This document shows positions 24,501 through 35,585 of a DNA stretch of 64,000 nt, in pieces (within the stretch, counting starts at the first letter, position 1; the number at the start of each line of letters is the position of its first letter). Below the pieces are notes generated by a model, which saw only the letters and a program-made list of their open reading frames with translations, ran no database searches and was not told the origin of the DNA. Source of the DNA: Lunularia cruciata (lineage: Eukaryota > Streptophyta > Marchantiopsida > Lunulariales > Lunulariaceae). A program made the position numbers and the translations under genes. The stretch lies in the NCBI GenBank assembly GCA_948567375.1, contig OX419756.1:1431001-1495000 (forward strand), written 5' to 3'.

Positions 24501-24975
24501 TCACTTCCCTTCTCCTGATCTCCTATAGGACAACTTCTTAATGGCAATGGGATATTGCTTGTCATTGCTTTGTCTTTAGCTCAATTTTTGTAGAGTTACG
24601 CCTTCTCCATCTTTCTTCATTTTGAGTTTCTACCAAGAAATCACACCTTGTGCATGCTCTTGTCACTATCAAGTGTCCTTCACACGTATGACCACCATTT
24701 TTGAATGGTACCTTCTTGAATGTCTTGCCCAAAGGAAAGTTGTTACATTGTCCTCACCTTGGGTTGAGCACACCCAATACAAAGACTCCTTACTTTGGGT
24801 TGTATGCTGATAGGCCAATTCTGAGTACCTCGCCTTATGACCCAAAGTCATGTTACCTTGGGTTACATCCCAAGGACACTTTTCTTTGCCTTCTTTGGCC
24901 ATACAGGCGTAATTTGACTTCTTTGTACACTTCTTCTTCAAAATTGAGAAAAAAAACAAAAATGTGGGTACCACA
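21508..24975 (-). repeat. Family B 3' LTR of element 1 (long form)
   Basis: On the - strand it runs from TGTGGTACCCACA (24975) to GGGTTGTCATA (21508), 3468 bp. It abuts a polypurine tract. A TATA-like TTAAATAG box lies at 22178-22186. It carries a U3 reading frame remnant of subfamily I. Confidence 0.88.
22330..24565 (-). pseudogene. LTR-borne reading frame (U3 ORF), subfamily I copy in element 1 3' LTR
   Basis: The - strand shows an N-terminal block (about 23700-24120) with YKVESYKDLVKRGIVTALMA, KHQAVFFHKMFAGEPI and PFAAHFYLGLNLL. A charged linker follows, then coiled coils (about 23220-23480 and 22834-23094) and a tail near 22440. There is strong similarity to the frames at 32300-34800 and 45215-46850. 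It is broken in several places and function is unknown. The Ser/Leu/Phe-rich frames seen on the opposite strand are shadows of the Glu/Lys-rich coiled coil. Confidence 0.75.
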
Positions 24976-24993
24976 TATCCCCTCCCTCAAATG
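24976..24993 (-). other. Polypurine tract of family B element 1
   Basis: CATTTGAGGGAGGGGATA is read on the - strand immediately before the LTR tip TGTGGTACC. The same TTTGAGGGAGGGAATA and TTTGAGGAAGGGGGTA tracts precede the LTRs at 55211 and 60104. It would prime plus-strand DNA synthesis. Confidence 0.8.
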
Positions 24994-24999
24994 TGAGCA

Positions 25000-26190
25000 T
25001 CCCCGCAAACATAGACTTTGAGTGTCTTAAAGACTTCCTAGTCTATGGTCCAAAATCTCTGAACTCTCCAACCATTTACTCAAGTGGCAAAAGGATTACC
25101 CTCCAGGTTTGCAAGTTGAATGGACCTATTTTCATAAAGATAAAAAAACTTAATAAGGTCACATCCATCTTAAATGCAGCTTGCCTAGAAAAAATATTGG
25201 GCAATTGTTGTATAACAAAACCAAATCTCCTTTGCAAACAGTCACATGCTTGATATGCTTATTGTGCCTGACTTTCCTCTGCTCTTGTACTTCTTTTGTG
25301 GTTTGCATTGCATTATCTCTTTTCTCTTCTAACCACATCAGTTGATGGATCCAAAGCTCCTAACTTTCTCCGACAATCGTTCTTCACAAAGAATCCAATA
25401 TGTCGGTACTTCAAATTCAACTGGTAGTATAGGATGCAAGCCGTATGTCAAGAAGTATGGATTTTGTTTGGTTGTGATCTTTTTTGTTGTTTGATATGCC
25501 CACAATGAGGCTGGTAATTTTGTATCCCAATCATAGGCATAATTGACAATCACCTTATTCAAAATTTTGCAAAGTAACCCATTTGCCTTTTCCATTAAGC
25601 CATTTGCTTTTGGGTTATGAGGAGTCATCTTTTGATGTTTAATCTAGAAGTATTTTGTTAATGCCTCCATCATAGAGTTCAAAAAATGTGTCCCTCTATC
25701 ACTGACCAATTCTAGAGGACATCTGTATCAGGAGATGATGTTTTGAAAGAAAAATTCCGCAATGGTTTTTGCATCATCTCTGCGAGTTGCTTCAGCTTCA
25801 ACCATCTTGGTAGCATAGTCAGTGCATACCAAGATGTATCTCTTTCTTGTGACTTGGGTCACTAGTTGAATGGGACCCACAAAATCAATTCCCCATTTCT
25901 CAAATGGGGCCAAGGGTAAAATTGGTCTCAAAGGCCATTGAGAAGTAGCCATTGGCCTCCCCATTCTCTGACAAGCATCACAGCTTAGACAAGCATCATA
26001 GCTTTGAATATGAGCATGCGTGTCTTTGTACATCATGGGCCACCATTACCCCAAAGAAAGAATCTTCTTTACTATATTCTTCAGAGCATAGTGTCTCCCA
26101 GATGCTTTGGAATGTAAAGACTCAATTACACCTCCAACTTTGTATGACTCCAAGCATCACCAAAGTACTTTGTCTTCGCCCATCTTGAAT
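25000..26190 (-). pseudogene. Integrase remnant of family B element 1
   Basis: The zinc finger end is SCDACQRMGRP. The core begins EKWGIDFVGPIQLVT and RYILVCTDYATKMVEAEA, and then NGLMEKANGLLCKILNKV carries the catalytic Glu region. TPHNPKANG is the usual run-up. A C-terminal part continues towards the polypurine tract. Integrase inserts the DNA copy in the host chromosome. The nearest relatives in the window are the stretches at 54400-55070 and 56513-57558. The remnant is broken. Confidence 0.88.
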
Positions 26191-26349
26191 AAAATGATGT
26201 GTTTTAGCTGAAATGGCCCCATTTTCTTGATAAACACTGCCCTCTGCTCTGGGTCTACCCCTTTAGGACAATGGAGAGTATGCAGATAATGATATTTGGC
26301 TGCATACCTTGTACTTCGCATTGTTATTAATTGATATAACTCTTCATTA

Positions 26350-27650
26350 GGGAACCGATCGTTGATTTCCCATTCCTAGTCTTGAGTTTCTAACCTAGAT
26401 AGGAAGTCCACATTTGAATGCAAAGCCCCCTTCCGTACTTGTACCGTATATGTGAATTCTTGTAACAACAAGATCCATCTTGCAATTTGCGTGGACAAAT
26501 CTGCCTTCTTGACCAAATGTTGCAATGCGTAATGGCCAACATAGAAGATGAACTTGTATCCCAGCAGGGAGTGGCAAAATTTCTTGTAGGCATACACCAT
26601 TTTGAGTGCTTCTCTTTCAGTCATTGAATAGTTCTTTTTTGAAACTGAAAGTTGTCGGCTGGCATAGTCTGGGAACCGGGTAGTCCTTCTTCTTCTCACC
26701 TTCTGACTTAAGACAACTCTGATTGCCATGGACAAAGCGTCCACATATACATGAAAAGGGACGTCCCAATTTGGGGCCCTCATGACTGGTGCTACAACCA
26801 ATTTCTTCTTCAATACCCGGAAAGCTTCTTCTTGCTTTGCTTCCCGCAAGTAGTTTTTGGATTTCTTCAAAAGCTTTGTAAGGGGTGCAACAAGCACCGC
26901 ATAGTTTGAAACAAAGCGTCTATAATATCTGACATGTCCCAGGAAGGCTCTCAGTTCCCGGATGTTCTTTGGGGATTCCAAAGCTGAGATTACTTTGACC
27001 TTCTTGACATTGACTTCAATACCTTGGCTTGACACACGATTCCCCAAAAGAATTCCCTCCTTCATTGCAAAGAAGCATTTCTCCGGTGTAATGACAAACT
27101 GGCAAAATGACACCTTTCAAAAGTTTGGCAAAGGTGATCCAAATGTACATCTCTTTGCCCAAACACACAAAAATCATCAATGAAAACTTCCACAAATTTG
27201 TGCAGGAAATCCTTGAAGATTGAATTCATCATCCGCTAGAAAGTAGCGGGAGCATTACACAACCCAAAGGACATTTGATTGTTAGCAAAATTGCCCCTAT
27301 TGGTAGTGAATGTAGTTGTATCCTTGTCCTCTTCTCGGATCGATACTTGATTGTTACTCGGAAAATCCATTGAGAAACCTATAACAAGGATGACCAGCTA
27401 CTTGGTCCAAAATTGTAATAGTAAAAGGCAAAGGATGATGATCCTTCCTTGTGACTACATTTAACTTGCAGAAATCTTGGCACACTTGGATCTTCCCCGT
27501 TTTCTTCTTTAGGACAATGACAATGGGGGAGACTCTCTCTCTACTTGAGACAAGAAAGATTATTTTGGCCCCTAATTACTTACAAATTTTGTCTTTCACC
27601 AAGAGAGAGTACTTCGGGTTCAGGCGGTACTGTCTTTGCCAAACCAGAAC
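26350..27650 (-). pseudogene. Reverse transcriptase and RNase H remnant of family B element 1
   Basis: The RT thumb region shows GILLGNRVSSQGIEVNVKKV and LRAFLGHVRYYRRFV. RNase H begins near FHVYVDALSMAIRVVLSQ and continues with NYSMTEREALKMVYAYKKF and GALHSNVDFLSRL. This is one of the longest open stretches in the window, about 245 codons. RT copies the RNA and RNase H removes it. It is part of a broken element. Confidence 0.9.
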
Positions 27651-27734
27651 TGCATTTTCAACCAAATCAATCCGGTGTTCTCCAAATTCTTGTGGAATAC
27701 CCGGCATTTGATTGATAGACTAGGTGAATACATC

Positions 27735-28700
27735 TTAGAATTCTATAAACAGGGCAGTGTATCCTGCCAACTCCTCCAAAGTGACTGTCTTCAATATTTT
27801 CAAAATTTTCCCTTCAGTCAAGACAACATCTTGACAGTCATCAGGGTTGATGACTCCTTCAATGTGGCTTGCTTGGCTTAATCCGAGGCAAGCTGCCATC
27901 AAACCCCCTTCCTCCAAGTCAGGTTCACCCAAGGCAAGGTCATACGGATCTTTGTCTTTGACATCCACCCCGTAGCATTCCAAGTAATTGACTTGGACTT
28001 CGTCTTTGGATTGATCTAAGGACAAAGACGATGAGTTGTTGGATTTGTCCTTGTTTTCTAACAAACTAGTTTCCCCAAGATAAGGGACCTTTGTCCAACT
28101 CACAGTCACTAGCTTTTGGTCTTTAGGCAAAATGTCCTTAAACCGTAGCTTTTGCTAGTGCCAATCCACCACAACTTAGTCATCATACAACTAGGGTCTT
28201 CCGATCAACAGTGAGTAACCAGTTTTGGTCACTGGTCGTAACACAATGTAATTCAACTTGAAGTGCACCCCTCTAATGATTGTGGTAATATTTGACAGCA
28301 TGCCCAATGGCCATCTCCTGGTTTGGTTTGCAAATTTCAATACTCGAGGTGTTGGTTCAAACATATGATACCTCAGTTGATATGTAGTATCCTCAGTCAT
28401 GACATTCACACCGGAACCCAAATCAATGGGTATTGATGTGATCATGCACCCTACAATCTCCACATCAACCTTGGGAGATCCTAGATCTTCTTGTTCAATA
28501 TGATATATGGCGGGCAGATCTTTCTTGGACATTGACCTTACTTTCTTGAGGGCCAAATTCAGCTGCCGCTTGTACAACTTGTTGTCTTCCCACAGTTGCT
28601 TAAATGTGACGTTTTCATTTGTGGCTGCCAAATCCACTACAATATTGTATTGGGGTACTCCCCCTAATTTCACCGTCTTCACCTTTGGCTTCTGGTTTCA
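27735..28700 (-). pseudogene. Aspartic protease remnant of family B element 1
   Basis: IPIDLGSGVNVM is the active-site region. FANQTRRWPLGMLSNI and GYSLLIGRP follow in the spacing normal for retroviral-type proteases of Gypsy elements, and LLIGRP is the second conserved block. Very similar sequence lies at 53285-53760. The following spacer is acidic (DQSKDEVQVNYLECYGVDV). It is broken at low density. Confidence 0.85.
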
Positions 28701-28939
28701 AGTCTTTCCATGTTCAAATTTGACTTCCGGACGCTTCATAATGGTGATGGGAGTACTAGTGGACTTGACATGAGGTTCCTCGAGTTGGCCCACCTTGGCT
28801 TGAATTAGACCCTTCACTTTGGATCGGATGTCCGCCGGAAAAACTGGAGGCTTTGCCTTTGTCTCCTCCTCCAAACTCATTTCTCGGATCCTAAGTATTG
28901 CTTCCTTGAGTTCTTTTTGCAAGGCTTTAGCTTTGGCTT

Positions 28940-31130
28940 TAGCTAGATCTTTTCCTCCTTGGTAGAAAGGATTGCCTTTGGACGCAACCTCTTTGTCTTT
29001 CTTGCAGATGACAAGGTCGTACTCAGTTCTTTGGGATCACGCTTCTTCTTACTTGTGCGTGTCTCAACCTTCAAAATTTCAAGGCCCGACCATTCTCCTT
29101 CCAAGGTCGGACTCCCTTCTTGAGGTCTTTCCTCCTCATGTGTTATACAATTTACAATTGTATCACCCTTTGCCTGAAGCACTGCATGCTCAGCCGGGGT
29201 CTGTACATACTTTACATGCGGCTTTGGGTTTGGTGGGTGAGGGCATTGGTTGCCCATATGACCCGATCCTTTGCAATTTCCACACAGGGGAACATACCCA
29301 ATTTGCCTTCTTGGCTCCGGACAGTTTGGAGACCAATGTCCCATTGAGGCACAATTACAACATACCCCGCGTGAAACATTTTGAGGTCAATTTTGGTTGC
29401 TCATCGGTGGTCTTTGTGGAAGAGCATTGGGGTTATACTCCCTTGGTCCATACCTCGGACCTTGATACAATGTGCTTGCTTGAGGCTGTACCTCTTGAGT
29501 TTGGTACCCCGCCTCCTCTTCCTCTTCTTGGTTCCATCCCAAAACCCAATCAATTTGCTGCATCGGGAATGCATTGTGAGTATTTCATTATGTGTTTGCA
29601 TGGCTAGACTTGCCACACGCAGTGCACCATACATTGGATTTGCCAAATGATGGGGGCTTCCTTTGGTCCTTCACCCCAATCATCTAGATCTTAAAATCAA
29701 AAAACTCCTTGACGAGGGCATCCAACTTAGTATCAGCCTTATGTACACTCTTTGCTGGAGGAGTCATTGGTTTCTTACCCCCATGTCTTTGTACTCATCT
29801 TGGCTTTGATCCTTCTTTGGATTCCAAAGAAGAGCTTGAAGACATGGAAGATTCCTCTAAAGAAGGGGATGTACTACGAGAAGCTCTCCTTCTGGGCTTC
29901 TTGCCTTTCTTCTCCCGGTTTCTTTGATTGTCGACAGAGTTAGAGTGAGCCGCCTCATGGAGGGCAACTTTTTTGAGTACCTTGTTGAGGGAAGTTACAT
30001 TCCTCTCCCTTGCAAAGATTCGAATCTCTGGTGAGAGTCCTCCCAAGAATCAAGTGATGGCTTGGGCATTGGAGTAACCCACCACACCCAATTGCTTCAA
30101 AATTTGGGTCAAAAGTGCCATGAACCGCTCAGAGTAGTCTCTCAACTTCTTCTTCTTACCTCTGTCCAAATCGTTGAGTGCCACAAAGACACTCATGTTG
30201 TAATCAACTTCCTAGAATTGTTCTAAGAAATTGTTTCTCAAGTCTGCCTAGTCCGCCAATACGAACCCCTTCTAGGTTACATGGGTGTACCAGCTCAAAG
30301 CTTTCTTTTGGAGCAGACTTGGGAAAATGCGCAATCAATCCGCCAAGTCATGTTCCTTGTTGGCAAAGGAGATGACTTTGAACTCTTTGATGAATTCATT
30401 GGGGTCTTTGTCTTGTTCTTCCCTTATATTTTTGATAGGCATGTTGGGTGACAGGTAACAAAGTCATCGTTCAACTTGGTGGGATAGGCTGGGGTAAGTT
30501 TGAACTTGATGGGACCAAAGAGCTGGTTGGTATTGACGTCGTGTTGACAGCCAAGGGGTTTCAATTTTCCAAGTTCAAAGTAGGGTCTTCTTCACAATTT
30601 CTCAACTGAGGATGTTGACTTCATCCCAAGTGGAAGAATCAAGATCAACACCTTTGGAGTGTTCTTCAAAATTCCTTCAAGACAATCAAGGAATTGTTTG
30701 TAGAAGGCGTTGACACTCTTCTTCCGTTAGTGTCTGTGCTGTCTTTTCTCAAACAATGTTCTTTAGCGATGTGACTTCCTTTACAACTCTAGGGGAAGTC
30801 AATGTACTGGGCCGTAATGAATATGTCTGGCCGCTTGAGTCTTTCTTCTTCTTGGAAGATGAGGATGAAAAGCATCCTTGCAAATCGCCTTCGCATTTCT
30901 TTTGGTCAAGTTCTTGCAGGGCTTCTTGCACTTTGTGAAGAAGTTGAAAGTCCAATGCCTCTCGTTTGGTTTCATCAAACGTAGATTGGATCTTCAGGCG
31001 TTCGTCTTCTTCACAATGCAACGTTCGCCTTCAAACTCTCTCTTCTTGTTGTTCTCTCAATGTAGACAGTCATATTGCTTTGACAACCAGTTTCAAAATT
31101 GGCTTTGTATTCTTCCACTTCCGAGATTTG
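28940..31130 (-). pseudogene. Gag with zinc knuckles, family B element 1
   Basis: The - strand carries a capsid-like region (about 31100-29800) whose better-kept counterpart is at 51188-52110. A Ser-rich stretch (STSPSLEESSMSSSSSLES) follows, and then knuckles including LCGNCKGSGHMGNQC with GHWSPNCPEP before it. Gag would form the particle and bind RNA. It is heavily interrupted in the capsid part. Confidence 0.8.
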
Positions 31131-31150
31131 TATCCCCGACAACTGTGCCA
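31131..31150 (-). other. Primer-binding site of family B element 1
   Basis: TGGCACAGTTGTCGGGGATA is read on the - strand, seven bases inside the 5' LTR end. It matches the tRNA-Asp-type site TGGCGCCGTTGCCGGGGAT, used by Athila-like elements, at all but about three positions. The same site appears at 50702-50720. Confidence 0.75.
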
Positions 31151-32299
31151 AAAATCATGTGACAACCAAGAAAATATCACTTTTGTGGTAATCAGGTAAG
31201 TAAAGTTTGTTCTTGCAAAGATATGATTCAGAATTGGTCAAATACAAAGTCAAATGTCACAATGTAGTTCTTCTTGGTTGCGTCTTTAATCTCTCAGGTA
31301 GAAACCACACCCAGAAGAGAGTAACAAGCACTGACCGGAAGTCTCGTCACAACAATTTTTCACACTTAATCACAACTCTATCAAATCTTTCCAAACAATC
31401 TTGATTGTGATGATTCAAGCTCTCCCAAAAATGGCACTTCACTGCAAAATGACTTCACCTTAGAATTGTGTTCTACTCCTCCACTAAAGGAACAACTTCC
31501 TTGATTGAAATTGCTTCACATCAACTTTGCGCTGCACTCACAAATGCAGAATACTACCAACACGACAATTCCTCTTAGATCTATCAAGGCATTGCTTCAA
31601 TTGCACTTCACTCAGGATCAAACACACAGAGTAAAAATCAAGGCTACGGAATCTAACATCCACCAAGCACACTGACTTGCACTTTGAATTTCTCCACACA
31701 CTCACAAACAAAGGTACAAAATTGATACTCGGAATTAAGCTCAAGCAACAAACACTGCTTCACAGGACTTTGCTTTATCTATTCTCAGAAATAATGAGCA
31801 CTAAACATGTGGTGCCCACACTTTTTGTTTTTTTTCAAAATAAAGGAGAAGAAGTGTATAGAGAAGTCAGATTGTGCCTGTATAGCCAAAGAAGGCAAAG
31901 AATGGAGTCTTCGGGATGAAACCCAAAGTAAAGTGACTTCGGGTCATAAGGCAAAGTACTCGGAAATGCCTTGTCAGCATACAACCTAAAGTAAATTGTC
32001 TTCGTATCGGGGGGAGCTCAACCCAAGGCGAAGACAGTCTAACAACCTTTTGTTGGGGTGAGAAATTCAAGAAGGGACCGTTCGAAAACCGGCGGCCCAT
32101 ACACGCGAAGGTTGATTAACAGTGATAGGTGCATGCCGGAGGTGTGATTTCTTGGTAGAAACTCGAAGTGACAAAAGACAAAGCAGCGCAACTCTATAAA
32201 AATCGAACTTGCAATGATGAAATGTCGAGTAATTTTCCTTCGCTGTTGAGAAGTTGTCTTGCAGGTGATCATGGGAAGGGAAGTAGAGTTGGAATTGTG

Positions 32300-34795
32300 T
32301 GAGTGCGCAAGGGAGAAGTCACAAGAGTAAAATTGAGAGAGAGTGAGAAGGTAGAAGAGATGGGAGGAGGAAAGAAGAACTCCGAATTCACAGTGAGAAA
32401 TCATGCAATTCGGAGGTTAGATGTTATAGCGAGGATCAAAGTCTTGAGCCAACTTTGGATCACGTTTCTGGCATGGAACTGGAATGTAAGTTTTCCAGGA
32501 TTCATGACAGAAATCATCGAGAGCAAGTGTCTTGATGGACCCGAGGAAGAAGGGAAGAGAGGAAATCCGGCTCGCTGGACAGAGTCAGATTGGAGACTTG
32601 TACTCGGGAAGGAAGCAGGCTCGGAGCAGGGAGCCACGTTCTTGGGGAAGGGAGAGATAGCTCAAGAGACCGAGGAGGTGAGAGATGCCTTCTCGTCAAA
32701 GAGGACGAAGAATGGGTACAAGGTTAAGAGCTACAAAGACCCTATGAAGAGAGGAATCGTGAGTGCACTGATGGCTATCCTAAAGCCGGAGCAAACCACA
32801 TATGTGATGAAACACCAAGCGGTGTTCTTTCACAAACTTTTTGCAAGAGAACCAATCAATTGGGCGAGGTGTTTTCACGGGAGAACGAGGCAGATGGTGT
32901 GGAATTTGCGGGATAAGTAGCCTCCACACTACATCGTGCCGTTTGCAGCACACTTCTACCTCGGGCTCAACTTGCTGAACTTGGCGGAGCGGACTCGGAT
33001 TGTGTCGCACTTCCATCCTGATGTGCGAAAGGAGGTCAACGTCAAGGAGCAGCAATACATCTTGCAAATCAGGAGCACTAACGACTACTATGCAAAGACG
33101 GGGAAGAACGTGGAGGTCACAATGAGTACCCCGACTACAAAGAAGAGGGGTCGGCAAGATGACGCCAAAGACACAAAGAAACCTCGGAAGAAGCGGAGAG
33201 GCAACCCGAGGCGAGGTATGGTGGTAATCAAGTCGGAGGACGAAGACTCAGAAGGAGATGCCGAGCTCAAAACTGAAGACTCAAAACACGAGGAGGAGCC
33301 AGAGCTAACTCTGCAGAGTAGAGATACAAGTAGTGATAGTGATGAAGGGGGAGAAATGACATCGGCACCAGTGGCTGAAGAATACAAAGAAGAAGTGCAA
33401 GCAGAGATGGAAGCCGAAGACAATACGCAGCTTGAAGACGAAGTAACGGTGCCCGAAGAGAAGAAGATCGCAGTACAGCAAGGAGTTTGCTCAAGACGTA
33501 AGGCAAAGTATGAAGTGGGGCTGAGTAAGACAAAAGAAGAGGTAGGTGAAAGCTTGGGAAGTGAGGCTTCGATTCCGATACAAAGACTACAGAGAAGAAG
33601 GCAAGTATTGGATGAACAAGAAGTGCAAAGAGAAGTGGCTATGCAAGAAGAAGTAACCCCGAGCGATGGAGTGGAGTACCTGTGGGAGATTGTGTGTCCA
33701 TTGTTGGTGAAGTTGGAGTACAAGAAGAAGGAAATGCAATCGACATGTCCGGAGGTAAAGATTGTATTGCAGGTATTGACCAGATTAGAAGAAGAAAACT
33801 TGGAGTTGAAGAAGAGTATAACCTGAAGTGAGGAGGAAAGAGAAGTGTTGCGAGCGGAGGCAGTGGTGAGAAGTCAGGTAATTGAAGACCTAAAGAGAGA
33901 AGTGAGATATCAAGAAGATCTTTAAGAAGAGTGACATAGCAAGGGAGAGACAAGTAGCGGAGTATGAAATCTTGAAGCAGCAGTTTGCTGATTCAAGAGT
34001 AGAAGTAATCCATGCTATGGCGAGAGTAGTAGCAAAGGATCAGGAGCTCGATAGGATGATGGAGAGTGTCAAGGAGAAGAAGCAACTCTAGCAAAGGGAG
34101 TTGGAGGCACGATACCGAGAAGAAGATCAATTACGAGAGTTACTTCGTAATCAGGAGGAGAAGGTTGTATAGAAGGAGAAGGAGAAGGAGACGGTGAAAG
34201 CCGAGTTCAAAACGGAGTTGGCAATGTACAAGGAGGACTGGCTTGCAGATTGAGAGCGAGAGAGGAAGATGAGATTAGAGCCATTGAAGGAGATTGTCCT
34301 CAAGATGAACGCAATGTTGAGTACAGAGGCCAGCATTCGGATTGAAGAAACAAGGTTGCACGAGTTGAAATTGTTGGTGCAGGAGACGAGGCAAAGACAG
34401 GCAAAAGATACAGATTTGAACGTGTTGTTTGGACTCGTGTAGACAGGAAGATCTTAGAAGTAGAAGACAATATTGCGATTAGATTAGACTTAGTGAAAAT
34501 AGAGATAGAAAAGCTTCGGAAAGATGTTAGAGCAAAACCCGAAGTAGATAACATAGGAGTACAAATGTCTTCAAAGTTACCATTGGGAAACATTAGAGAA
34601 GAGTGGATTGTGAGATAAGGAGTTAGATAGATTAACCACTAGTGGAATTTTAGATCAGGAAAAAGAATTGCTGGATTAGGTAGATGAAGTAGAAGATATG
34701 AAACCCGAGGATAGAGTAGTAGGAAGTAAAGTTACATTGGGTTTGGGTTTGAAAGCTGAGGAAGAAGTAGACATCGGATTGGAGTAGTAATAGTT
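32300..34795 (+). pseudogene. LTR-borne reading frame (U3 ORF), best-kept copy
   Basis: This is the best-preserved copy in the window, with open stretches of roughly 200 to 300 codons. Parts in order are as follows. A basic leader is followed by a globular block with ITFLAWNWNVSFPGFM, RGNPARWTESDWRLVL, KHQAVFFHKLFAREPINWAR and FAAHFYLGLNLLN. Next is a nuclear-signal-like basic cluster (KKPRKKRRGNPRR, about 33180-33215), then an acidic Ser/Glu linker. Coiled coils (LEYKKKEMQ, LTRLEEENLELKKSI and further E/K/R heptads to about 34420) precede a tail ending EEEVDIGLE. It has no similarity that I recognise to gag, pol or known env. The globular block loosely recalls plant mobile or transposon-associated domains, but this is only a guess. 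It has a few interruptions. Confidence 0.8.
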
Positions 34796-34904
34796 TTGAG
34801 ATTTGAAGAGGCAGATATGAAGAGGTGCATTGTCATTTTGGATCTGCAGGTTAGAAGAGTTGTTATAGAATGGTATAGTTGTTAGAATTGTCGATTTGCT
34901 TCAC

Positions 34905-34912
34905 TACTTAAG
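34905..34912 (+). promoter_or_regulatory. TATA-like box of solo LTR
   Basis: TACTTAAG stands at the place where other family B LTRs have TATTTAAG, just after the U3 frame and about 670 bp before the LTR end. GAGTGGCATTTG follows in most copies. Confidence 0.5.
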
Positions 34913-35585
34913 AGTGGCATTTGTAGAGAATTGTTGTTTAGTGCTCATAATTTCTGAGAATAGATAAAGCAAAGTGCTGTGAAGCAGTGCTCATTGCTTG
35001 AGCTTGATTCCGAGTATCAACTTCATGTCTATGTTTGTGAGTGTGTGAAGAAATTCAAAGTGCAAGTCAGTGTGCTTGTTGGATGTTGGATTCTGTAGCC
35101 TTGATCTTCATTCTGTGTTTTTGATCCTGAGTGAAGTGAAGTCGAAGCAATGCCTTGATAGATCTGAGAGGAATTGTAGTGTTGGTAGTATTCTGCATTT
35201 GTGAGTGCAATGCAAAGTTGATGTCAAGCAATTTCGATTGAGGAAGTTGTGCCTTCAGTGGAAGGGTGGAACACAATTCTGAGGTGAAGTCGTTTTGCAG
35301 TGAAGTGCTATTTTTGGGAGAGCCTGAATCATCACAATCAAGATTGTTTGGAAAGAATTGAAGGAGTTGTGATTAAGAAGTGTGAATTCATGACAAGACT
35401 GCGAGTCAGTGCTTGTTATTCTCTTCTAGGTGTGGTTTCTACCTGAGAGATTAAAGACGCAGCCAAGAAGAACTAAAATTGTTACTTTGCTTTGTATTTG
35501 ACCAATTTTGACTTGTATCTCTGCGGGACAAACTTTACTTACCCGATTACCGCAAAAGTGATATTTGCCGGGTTGTCAGAGAACA

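Larger units (their letters stand above)
31808..35580 (+). repeat. Family B solo LTR, long form, inside element 1's 5' LTR
   Basis: Runs from TGTGGTGCCCACA to GGGTTGTCAGA, 3773 bp. It sits inside a family B LTR of opposite orientation. The host LTR reads up to GAGCACTAAACA at 31807 and resumes at 35581 with GAACAACATAAGACTAC, as in the unbroken copy near 22150. The 5-bp target duplication is AAACA (31803-31807) and GAACA (35581-35585), with one difference. Relatively high GC and many CG dinucleotides, compared with its neighbours, suggest it is younger or less decayed. Confidence 0.92.

Noticed and set aside
28972-29607. Plus-strand frame of about 210 codons opposite the zinc knuckles
   Set aside because: Lies exactly antisense to the gag zinc-knuckle region of element 1, and the real motif is on the minus strand.
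33088-33723. Minus-strand frame of about 210 codons, Ser/Leu/Phe-rich
   Set aside because: Antisense shadow of the Glu/Lys-rich linker and coiled coil of the LTR frame. The same shadows occur at 22439-22972, 35874-36404 and 47793-48290.
32936-33826. LTR frame as a captured host transcription factor or chromatin gene
   Set aside because: The basic cluster and coiled coil are suggestive, but no DNA-binding domain is recognised and the frame is fixed in the LTR of many copies. An accessory element gene is the simpler reading.
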